From the NCBI GenBank assembly GCA_028673005.1, contig CM054115.1, positions 108,888,672 through 108,952,671 on the forward strand: a stretch of DNA of 64,000 bases. Direction: 5' to 3'. This DNA comes from Tanypteryx hageni. Taxonomy: Eukaryota; Arthropoda; Insecta; Odonata; Petaluridae. The stretch's first letter is position 1. Each line of letters starts with the position of its first letter. This document shows positions 22,701-34,700 of the stretch, one piece after another. A program made the translations under genes and the position numbers. A model generated the notes under the pieces. That model ran no database searches. It was not told where the DNA came from and saw nothing but the letters and a program-made list of their open reading frames with translations.

Positions 22701-25700
22701 TCTCAATCTCCGCTAACAAAAACAACCATAATTGGTCGTATGCATCTTAAGTTTGGAAATAGAAGGATATATTGGTAAGTGAATATTAAGTGTATAATTT
22801 CTTTTATTGATGTTCATTATTTACATACCCAACAGTCAACGCACGTGGTGGCTTCCATCGTAAAGGAAAAGTGATAACGAGGAAGGGCCATAAATTATTT
22901 TGCATGTCACATAATGTATTTTATTGCATCCATACAGCCTGTACCTTGATTTGGAATGCTTTTCATCCAGAAAGGGACGTTCTTTTCTTGTCCCCCTGAA
23001 TCCTGGATCCCGATAGACTAAAGAGCCATTCCTGGGAATTCCCGAGAAAGATTGCCCAAGAATTACAAAAAATTTTCTAACTCTGAATCCCGGGATTTTT
23101 TTATTTTTCCCAAGACTCAGGATTTTTATTATTATGAATTGATATGTACTTATGTGCAAGCAGCGTAGGGGACCATCCATAAATTACATCACACAATAAG
23201 TTGATTTCTTTAGCCCCCCCCCCCCACTTGTCACATATCGTCACAAATTTTAAAGCCCCTCTTAAAATAATGTCACAAATTGTTCAATCACTCCCAAAAT
23301 TGGTTAAGGAACTTATAAACAAATTATTCAAGAATTTCAAGGCAGGCCCAGATGCAAATTTGAAAGAATATCAAGAAAATCAGAATGTTACTGCTAATAG
23401 AGAAAAAGAAAGAACTTTGTCACTTCCACAAATTTATTTGGCACGACCGGTTTCACTATGATCGTAGCATCATCAGGTGATAAATTATACTGCAGAGCGG
23501 GTGCTGGGATTGGCAAATGGCCAATATTGCAGGGCCAATAAAATCGTTCCATATATTTAGGGAAAAAAGGGGGGGAGGGAGACAGGAGGGGTTACATAGA
23601 AAACAAATGTAAGGTAAGTAGATAAACGGTTAGGAAAAGGAAGGTGAAAGCAAAATAAAGTTACAAAAAGTTACAAAACTTGGTAAAAGGGGCCAAAGAC
23701 AACAATGTTGATACAAAGTATTTACAAAATATTCGGTAAGCTAAATAGAGGATAATGATTATGAAAAAGGTATTCATATAAGAGAAGCGAGTCTTCACAA
23801 ATAATTATCTCTAGCTGTTCAAGAGCATCCAATTTACGATCTTTAATTTCGAAGTGGAGGAATTTAGGATTGAAGGAACTATGATGATTGAGGTTTAAAA
23901 GATGTTTTGCAAATTGAGAATTCAAATTATTTAAACGGAAGTATCACTTATGCTCCTTAATTCTCTTGTCAAAACTCCTCCCCGTTTGGCCGATGTAGAC
24001 CGCTCCACAATCATCACGAGCAAGTTTATATATACCACTTCTTAATGACAACTGTATCGGGTCTTTAGCATGGAATAATTTGGAAAATGTAACTGGGGAG
24101 TAGAAAGCAGGTTAAAGTTTAAGTTTAGAAAAAAGGTTGGACAATTTATAAGAAAGGTTTCCTAAAAATGGGAGTCTGTGCCAACTAAGAGGTTTGGAGG
24201 TGAGATTAGGCAGAAAAGAAACAATTTTTTTTGGGAGGCAATAAATAAACGTTTTTTAGAGAAAATTCAATTGATTAAACCAGTTTTGTAGCCATTATTG
24301 ATAGCGATCTGTTTAATGGTGTTAAGTTCTATAAGGAAATTGGGTTTAGAAAGGGGTATATTAAAAAGGCGGTGAAGCATAGAATGAAAAGCAGCGTATT
24401 TGTGAGAAAAATGATGGGAAGAGTGATTGGGAATGACCTGATCTGTGTAAGTGGGTTTACAGAAAATAGCAAAGGTAGGTTTGTTGTTCAGCAGAGACAA
24501 AGTAAGATCTAAAAAGTTAAGCAAACCATTGGTTTCAGATTCAACCGTAAAAGAAATGGAAGGGTGGAGGGAATTTAAAAGGGTTAAAAATTCAGAAAGT
24601 TGGTCATCTGTACCACTCCAGACACAAAATGTCATCCACATACCTACCCCAAAATTTGGAATAAGTTAATAAAGGATGGCCATATTAACTAATTACGTGG
24701 TGTTTTGACGTAATAATTTGAAAGTGAAGTGAATGCATTTGTTTTTCTAAATGAAATACAGAATACTGCTAAGAAATATAATAAAAACAATTTTTTATGT
24801 AGCTTCGTTTAATTATGTAAATAATCCAGGGAATTCCTGGGAAGTTGTATGTACCAATCCCGTTTCCCGGAATTGAAAATATAGCCGGGAAAATTACCCT
24901 CTACGGTAGACTGCTAGTTTTTACCATCCCTTCTTCTTGCCATCCTAAAGTGACTACCTTACCGTCTTGGTTTTCAGTGCAGGTCAATCAAATGTCAAAT
25001 TCAAGTTCAAAGAAACAAAACAAAAATCCTTCCACATGCTTGCCTTTAGTGTTCTACCGTACCTATGTACCATTTTTGTCACTGGTATATGGCTGTATGA
25101 AATATCAAATGAAGTGGCTAAGTAAAAAAAAGGTGTGGAGGAGTAGGGATGCTCCAAAATGAGACTGGAAAAAACAAAATTGAGAGAGGCAGGGATAGTG
25201 ACCAGTTGGTGCCCCTTGATTCAGTCTACCCATTGACGAAACTAACTATACATATGAGGAATATGTATAAAATCGATTGTAAAGAATGCATACTTGTTTA
25301 TAACAAATCTTTTCCCAATCTAATTGTTTCAAAATTTTCGTTTTATTACAGAGAAACAGACGAAAAAGGAAGTTGATGGCCTTGGAAGCCCCCATGATAC
25401 TTCTAGAGCTAAATATCACTAAAGCACTCCCTATGTAATTGCAAAAAGAGTTCTACAATAACATTCAAGTTGTTCGTAATATAAAATAATAGCTACAACT
25501 CAGAACACCACAAGTAAACTCATCATTCTGTGGCATACAGTGGGAATGGTTCAACGACTATACTCATTGTTCCACTACACCAGTCACACCAGCTATTTTC
25601 CCCATATAATGCATAATAGTGAGTGGGTTTTATTTTTCAATCTTAACAAGAAAAATTTCCTAGATATAAATCTTATGAGTTAAAGCAAAAGGTTGCTTTT

Positions 25701-28700
25701 TGTTCCCTGTAATGTGGCGGCACTGATTAGATGGTTTGGCCTGAGTTGTTCATCTTTATCTTGGAGTCTTAAATACTACTAAATCCCCCACCCTCTAGTG
25801 GAAAGGTTCTAGTTATATGGTTGCAGATGGACAGGCAGGTGAATCAAATATGCTAGACTTGTTTCTTTAACCCGGCAGTGATCATGCAATATTTTGTGAC
25901 GAGTTTGGTCACGCGGGATGCACCGTATTTACACGAATCCAAGACGAGGTTTTTTTCCAAATTTCAGCTTGCGAAAATCGGAGGTCATCTTAAATTCGAG
26001 TACGAAGTCGTATACCGTCAATATATCGCGGGCTTAAATTCGTGGCGCGTCAATTCATCACACGACAAACTCGTCACTCGTCTATACATCGCACGACAAA
26101 CTCAACGCGGGCCAATTCATTGCTCAACAAATTCGTCGCGACATTTTGATCGCGAGACATATTCGTCGCGAGACCAATCGGAAGGAATTGAAATATAAAG
26201 AATTTTTTTGTGGAAAAGTATTTCCCCCTGCCGTTCATCAGTCATGATGTCTCACTTTCCAATTTGTCTCACGACGAAATTGTCGATAGATGAGTTGATG
26301 CGCAATGAGTTAGTCGCGAGACGAATTTTTCGTGCGACGAATTGACACACAATATAGTGATCGCGACGAATTGTCATAGAACAATAAAAAATATGGTTAC
26401 GCGTTTAATCGATGTTTTTTGAAACAAATAAAGCAAGCTAAAATAATTGTATCTACTGACAATTTTCATTGCAAACTTAATGATCCGGAATTCAATTAAT
26501 CAAGTCTTAATTTTAAAAATACAATTAAAACATTTTTTTTAAACAAAAAATTGTAACAAACCATTTCAATTAATGATGTATAACTATACTGAATACGTGT
26601 GTTCAAAATCATTCAGTGAAAATTGAGGTCATAAAATCTTTTTTCTGTTTTGACAGTCTGCTAAAAGTCTTAGATTCGGTGTCGTCTTGGATCTAGGTAA
26701 ATACAGTATTTTAAAGAATCCTAACCTTGCAGTATTTTTATATTATAAATATTTTTTTATTATTTTAAGACTTCTTGAATCCATCTTTTATTCTAGACAG
26801 TTATTTTGTGCACAATAAGCCACATTAAGAAGCTTAAAATGCACTTAATTTTAGAATTTACACTCCATTTCATGGAGGACTTGGTTTGAAGACCCATCAA
26901 CTAAATCAAAAACCTATGCATCAGAGCATTTATTCCATAGGTGATATATAATTTTTATTTATTTTTCTGATTATCAAACATGGATATCTATGGGCAATCA
27001 AAATAGTTATCTGAACAAGTTTAATAGAAATTTTTCTCAATGATAAAGTGAAATAATGAATCAAATGAATATTTACAAACTTTTTACAGGAAAGGATTGA
27101 ATACAGTAGAACGTCTATTAAACAGGTTAATTGGTGCAATAGGGACATGGTTAACTGAAAAACAGGGATAATCCATACAAGTTTATTTTAAGTTATTAAC
27201 ACTGCTATAATGTTGATGAGACACCATGAGAAGTATCTAGGGATATTAAATGTATAAATACAAAAATGTGATGCTGTTGTTCTTGTAAATGAAGCATTAA
27301 ATCCAGGGGCTGGCAATGTTTTTCTGTTGTGTGCCACTCTTAACCAATATTCACTATCTGTGGCCCTACTCGCATGCCACCCTTCAAATAATTTTGTCCA
27401 TAACACAAAAAGATGATCCTTATATTTTAATAACATAATTCAGCATCATTACAATATGAAATGCGAGTAAAATGAAGGTAAAATTCTTTTAAATAGATAT
27501 TTTTGTCATTCTTCTTTAAAATATCATGCCATGTAAAATCACTTCATCTGCCATCTTTTGGCACACATACCATATATTGCCAATCCCTGCTCTAATCCCA
27601 TGCCTTTCTTTGAAACTTTTTAGCCATCCAGTTGAAACTTCAAATGCCCCTTCAATATCTAGTTTTTCAAACAAAACATTTGCTTGATGCATGCACATTT
27701 GACCTGAAATTGGCATACTGTCGGCCTGTTTTTGTTGAAACTGCTTTATCAAAACAGAGTCTAATTGTTCATGTCTATCCTCTTTCATGCTTTTTTCTCC
27801 TAACAGAAACGCTATCCATATTCATCACAATTTCTCTGATTTGCTTCTGCTTTCAATAATATCACAAACAGTTTGAATTCCAGTTACTAAGTCTGTAGCA
27901 ATCTTAGAAACAGTTTCACCACCATCGAATGTTTCTTAGCAATTTTTAATTTGTCTTCCATTGGTGACACTACTTGTTTTCATTTGCTCGAAAAAAACTA
28001 AACTACAAAACAAACAAAAATGATTGATTATACAATATAATATTTCAAAATCAGTAATTCCCTATTAAGTCCCTAGCATGGATAATCTGCTGCATGATTA
28101 ATCTATACTCAGATAATCAATGTTTTACTGTACATAACGTTTAAAGAATGTTGAAAAAGTAAAAAGGAAAAACCAGTGATAAAGGTTCAATGGAGGGAAA
28201 AGCCATCAATATTATCACTTATGTCTACACTCAAAGTCCCTCAAAGTAGAAACTGAGATGGCATCTGAAAGATCCACATCCATTTATTACAATGTTGTGC
28301 AATGAAATTAAAACTGATTTTCAATTTGTAAATTGCAGTACTATGGCTCTGTTACAACAATATCTACTGAATTCAACAAATTTTTGGTATATATAGTTTC
28401 CAACAACTATTCTAGGAACATATAGTAACAGAAGGAAGAAATTGCTAACAAAATAAGAGCAAAGAAAAATATATGGGTGTGGTTTAAAGTACACTCTGTG
28501 CGACCAGTGCCTGGTTAAAAAGAAAATTTCCCAAAAAGTGAATAATTAAAAGTAAAATTTTACAAGTCATATAAAATTGTAGAACTAAGCCACTTGAATG
28601 TGATCCTTTTAATATTTACTCATTGAACTGAAAAATACTACTGTATTTACCTTGCAAAGATTTTTACACTGATCAAATTTTTGAGATGGGATCCCCCAAT

Positions 28701-31700
28701 TGAAAAAGTCTCAAGTGCATATTGTTCATTTAGATATTAATGGGTCATATAATATACAAAATTACAAAAAGAAGGTACTTAACTGTAAATGTCACAACGT
28801 TCTCCTTCATAAAATGTCCCAAAACAGTCGCAAGTTAAAGAATTGTAGTGGTTTATGCAAAGACTTCCAACAAAACATAGATTTTCACTGGTTCTACATC
28901 TATAAAAATTATACAGAATATATTAATGTTTAACTCAAATATCGGGATTAAAATTCATTAAAATAAGTTATACATACTTATTAATACAGCCTTCTCGAAC
29001 ATTTTCATGTTTAGTTGCAATTAAGGGTTTAATTGCCGATAATTTATTTGAAGATTTTCCAGATCTCAAGACAACATCTTTAATACATCCCACAAATGAT
29101 TCAATAATATACTTCACTCCATGCAGGCGCTCCTCTGGACTCAAACCTTGTTTAAATAAATAGAAAACTCAGCTGATATCTCTCATATAATGGAAATTTT
29201 AAGTAAAATTAATTCACAGCCAACAAAATTTTGGGGTAAGGAAAAAAATAAGCAAATTTCATTAGCAATGAAATTCTTCAATTCTTTCTCCACAATAATA
29301 TGAATTAATTCAATTTTCATATTTATCTCCCAAGAGTCATTTAATAATAATGTTTTAAATGCTATATTACTTCCAAAAATGTTTAATTTTGCACTACTGT
29401 TATTATTATCTGATGGGGCAACTTACAATGATTGATTATATAATTATAGATGTATTTTATAAATCTAAATTTCATGAAATAAACTAGAAACCAATGCAGA
29501 AAAGCGACATTCTACTTTTTGCCAGATTTTGTAAGTAAAACTGTTATGTCAAATCCAGGATCATTATATTTGCAAAAAAATTCCTTAAAATTTGTCTAGA
29601 TTAATTAAAAGGAAAATACCTCCAATTAATACAACAGAAGAGAGATCATTAGATATGTTATATCCAGTTTTTAAACTTAATCCAAGTATATTTGTTTCAG
29701 CTTCAGTTTTGTCATCCACTTTGGCAATTAGTTTTGCTTGAGAAATATCTATCAATACTACTACTTTATGCCATGAATCATGATTCAGTCCTGAAAGGCA
29801 ATAAAAATTATATCAGAAATATTACACAGAAGAAAGCACCAAATCATTCAAAAATTATGTAATATCATTACATTACTATTATAATGTACAGTAAAATCCT
29901 ATTCATCAGGCATAATATTATCAGGTAAACACAATCAGCATCTATTACGTTCTTATTTTTTGGTTCCCAAAAGAAAATACCTCCAACACGATGGAGCTCC
30001 TCCACATTTTAGCGGTGAAGTTATGACATTTTGTCATGACTCACCTTGTATACATAACAGTACAAGCATATTATAGGCCTATATACTCATCATATTATTC
30101 TCAAATTATGTAGCACTTTTATCACTGTCTGAGTGGCCCACAATTAAAAAAGACTGTGTATCACTGATATAAATCATACCTTGGCCAACAGTGACTGACG
30201 TAGAATATTTTCCAAAGACATGAACCACCTTGAGTGCCCCCTTCTCCACAATGACATATAAGGCATATGGTTCCATATCCTTAGGACGATTCTTTACACT
30301 GTGATAGACCAGTAAGCCATGAGGGAGACGTGTACGAAACTGGAAGGATATTTCTCTGCTGAACCTGCAATTTCAAATAAGAAAAGGATTTTGACATCAA
30401 TGCATATAACATAAATGAGGTGGTGACCTTTCTATTTTTATAATAAATTTATCAAGATAAACTTCTTCAGCCAAAGGATCTCATCAGTAGTGGATTGGAA
30501 ATAAGGCAAAGGAGGCAAGATCTCGGGATGGCAATAAAAACAGGATTTCAGGGCAGGAATAAAAATAAATTACACAGACTTTTCATGAATTTATTAATTC
30601 ATGAGATTATAATCCACAGATGGAAGGATGCACAGACAACCCAAATACATGAGTGATTCTTTCAGGAAAAATAAAGCCAAAAGGGGGGGGGGGGAAATAA
30701 TTTGGCAATGGGAAATTTCCAATTCACCACTGGATTACATTATTACACAATAAATATCTAGGATAAATAATGTGACGTGCATTGAGATCGCAATGGCTAC
30801 AAAATTGGAAAGATATGACATCATTAGCTATAAACTTCAGGTGATTTATTATGCAAAAACGCATGGAAACCAAGCAGTAACAAATCATTTCAGTTGCATC
30901 CCACAGAAAAAATGATCCGTGAATGAAGTAAACAGAAAGAAAAACTGAAGGTGACAGGTAAAGATAAAATCTTCGTAAGCTTAGTCCTAAATGAACACAG
31001 CTAGAGGGGGAAGAGAAAAAATTGATAGTAGAACAGTGGAAGTAAGGTATTGCTGTAACCAGTGCTTTTTTGTAAAACAAGAGGTGACGGTGCTCATATC
31101 TTGATAAATTTTAAAATTCCTCTCGCACTCCTCATCTCGTCCTGCGCCCCTCCCCCGTCTGTAATTGTGGCACCCCTGTTTGGATAATCCAGTCCAAATA
31201 TGCTATTATGGTTTTGTATCTATGTGTACATAATAAAGCTTAAATTTGGATAAAATTGATGCGGATAGTTCAGCACCAATTTGTGTAAAAGATTTTTTTC
31301 TTCCTTGTATATCGGAAGCCCTGCTTTCTATATCTATACTAAATATCTTGATTTTGTTTTTTTATGCTGCACTCCTCCTTCATCCACAATTTCGTTGAAA
31401 TCCGTTGAGCAAATTCCTTCTAAATTTATAATTAGCGAAAAGTAAAATTTTTGCAATGTGGCACCCCTGCTGAGTCGATCCGGTCCAAATATGTAATTTC
31501 GATCATGTATTTATGTGAAGATTCTATGTACCAAAAAACTTCTTATTATCACTTGATGGTCAAGAAAAATTAAAACTCATTCACGTCTTTTATTTAAGGC
31601 TCGAAAATGCATCTCACCAAAACATTGATAATAGTGAAGGTTTCACCGAAATCGGTCAATTCGTTTCCGAGATATATTTTGTTAAAAACAAAATTTGGAC

Positions 31701-34700
31701 CGGCTCTTGCACTACGACCCTTTGACCCCAAGGATTTATTTTGTTAATTTTGGCTCGAAAATATGTCTCATCAAAAACAATGGTATTGTTGGAGGATTCA
31801 TCAAAATCGACCAATTCGTGGCCGAGATATATTTTAAAACCAGAATTAGGACCGGCCCTTACATGATAATCTTTCGACCCTGTGGACCGATTTTGTCCAT
31901 TTCGGCTCGAAAACGTGTCTCATCAAAATGTTGATATTGGAGGAGTATTTATCAAAATCGGTCATTTGGTTGCTGGGATATCTTTTTAAAAAACCGATGT
32001 TTGGATCGACCGTTCCATGAGGGCCCCTCGATCCCGTGAAATTTGGACCCTTACATTAAGATCCTTGTCCCCATGGAACGATTTTATCCCTTTTCCAAAT
32101 CGTGTCTCATCAAAATATTGATATTGGTTGAGAATTCATCAAAATCAGTCAATTGGTTGCTTAGATATCTTCAAAAAACCGACCGACCGTTCCATTGAGT
32201 CCCCTTGGGGCCCCCATTGGCCGATTTGAATTACATTTGGCACTACAACTCTTATGATCATCCTAAAGTTGTTACAAAATTTTGAAGCTTCTACGTTTAT
32301 TTTCTAAAGAGTTACGACTGCCACAGATACACATACACACACACACACAGACAGCTTCTTTTATTATTATAGATTAAAATCTCATCTTGCACTTAAGTTT
32401 AAGGAAGTATTATCGGTAAGGGTTGTCAGTACATGTAATGTGTGCGGCACACACGCAATTAATAGGAATGCCGAGTGCACGCATGGCACATTTAGTTATA
32501 CAAGTTTCGAAGCAATTATTTATATTTTAGATCATATCTATTTTCATTCACGAATTAAATTCATCTAAAACGCTATATTTAACTGTTGTCATGCCATAAT
32601 ATTTTATTTAAATGTTTCCAGATACGGACTTAAGCACGGCTAGAAATGATACACGATGTGGCCCTTCCAAAATGCTTTAGTGAACCAAAATACTATTTTC
32701 CTGAAAAATCTTCTAAAAAAAACGGAGCGTGTCCTATAGCCCAAAAAATAAGGTATTTAAATACTCCAAAATAAATTCGGCACCTGGATCCATTAAATTG
32801 TTTGGATTTAAATCCAGCGTTTAAAGGATAATCAAATGCAGTTTTAATTTGTTGTTTTTCCACTCAATGTTCTTTCTCTACCTCTTTCCAATCACCATTC
32901 TTTCTATTTTCTTCCATTCCAAAACCTCATTCCATTCTATCCAGGGTTGTGCCCAGACACTGCATGGGCGGATTCAAGGGGGGGGGGGGGGTAAAGGGGG
33001 TAATTACCCCCCACTAGAATTTCTGAACACTCGAAAAAATTACCATTTAACTCCATTTCTTCGTGTTGAGATGTTGATTTTATAATGTAAAATATGTCTA
33101 ATTAATTGCATATTTATACTTACTAACTGCATTCATTCGCCATTAATACAATATAAATATATAACCTCGTAAAATATGTTATGTATATGTATAATCTTTA
33201 ATTTAAAATCATAAAGACATTGTTAAGTGGTATTAATTTTGTTGAATAAAATTCTATTTAATTCTTTTTTCAGTATTAATCGATGTATTGCCTGTGCAGT
33301 CTTAATGTGTTCGCTTTTTACTAATAAGTTCTATATTTGCTTTTTCTGACTAAAATATATTTTAAACAAAAATGTATCAAATGCTTTTTCATTTCTACAT
33401 TACCCCCCCCCCCCCCCCCCTTGGATGAAGTCTGAATCCGCCCATGCAGACAGTGGTGTATTAATGACGGGATGGGGTCTTTAGGGGTTAAAACCTCTCC
33501 ATGAGCCATGGTTTTTTTTTAACTCTAAGTTTTTGTTCTATGATTCAATTCCTTCGTTTATTTTAAACAGCGATCAAGATATAGATAATTTTAACGTGCA
33601 ATTACATTTTTACCACTTGCATACGTCAATGTTTTCTGAAGAGGCTTGAGGTACATTCCAACGTATTATACATTGTGTGGGCGGAGACTTAAACCCTGGT
33701 CGTTTCCATGACATCAGCGAACAAAGTACTAACAATTGACTGCAGAAATGTAGACCTCGTATCATTCATTTTTAATTTTTTTTTCGGTCTCTTTTGGCAT
33801 CCTTGATGAATTTTACACTCTCTCCCTCTTTACTAATTTCTAGATATGCCACTGAGCTCAGGTGGGAATCTAAGTACAGTAGAATCTCATAAATACGTGC
33901 CAGATTTTAAAAATTCCAGATTTCTATAAGTGATGCACATAACCTAAGTATCCAGGGGCAAATCATAGTCGTAGTGCAGGGGTTCCCAACCTTTATGTTG
34001 GCAAGGGCCCCTTCGACTTAAAAAGCGAAAGCGGCGGGCGCCGCCAATATTTTACCCCCCCCCCCCCCCGATCAACACTTACAGCTCAGCTCGTAGCTAT
34101 ATGTTTATTTACAATTAGGCTTGGTAGGATTCGATTTAAATCGATAAATGTAGATAAAAATTGAATTTGAAAAAATTTCAAAATCGACGAAAATGAATTA
34201 TCGTCGATTTTTCACTACTATATTTTCTATGAAATTGTCAGGATTATTAAATTTGCTTTGTCACACTTAAATTTGATATATTTTAACGCCAAACGCCCAA
34301 AACAAAAGAGAAAATCCACATTTTTCATACAAAACAGCCACACCTCATTCGGCATTCCAAACCCTTTCTAAGATCCCTTACGTCTTAAGGATCCATACTG
34401 AGCTGACACGGGTACGGCTTATTGGACTCTGTCTTTAATTTCGACTACACCTGATAATCCCTACGCCCCTAAGTCATAAAGTCTTTTTAGATTAGTACTT
34501 TCTAGATTCTGTGGACGCTCATCATTATACGCCAAAAGAGCTTAATGTTTTAGGGAGGATACCTGAGCAAACCTCGGCGGGCGCCACAGCGCACCTTTGC
34601 GGGCGCCATGGCGCCCGCGGGCATAGGGTTGGGAACCCCTGTCGTAGTGTATGTGTTACGGTAAAGGTACGTAATCGGGAAATGTGTGCATCTACCGGTG

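Larger units (their letters stand above)
23420..24662 (-). mobile_element. Penelope-like element fragment
   Basis: On the minus strand a Penelope-type reverse transcriptase C-terminus is followed by a GIY-YIG endonuclease. A terminal block with GCACGACCGGTTTCACTATG and TAGCATCATCAGGTG (23442-23480) is the kind seen at Penelope-like termini. The element is 5'-truncated at about 24662 and contains frameshifts. Confidence 0.78.

Noticed and set aside
22700..22740. Candidate missing linker exon on the minus strand (TTTTTGTTAG acceptor, GTATAA donor)
   Set aside because: Entering in the required phase gives an immediate TGA; only a frame with the wrong phases is open.
22828..22862. Candidate minus-strand mini-exon ending TGTTGG|GTATGT
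   Set aside because: Phases fit but the frame contains TGA, and the acceptor GATGGAAG is poor.
28639..28690. Possible missing exon on the minus strand ending TTTGCAAG|GTAAAT with FDQCKNLCK
   Set aside because: Its exit phase does not fit the 20508 exon, the acceptor is weak, and the donor overlaps a TACTGTATTTACC repeat-end motif.
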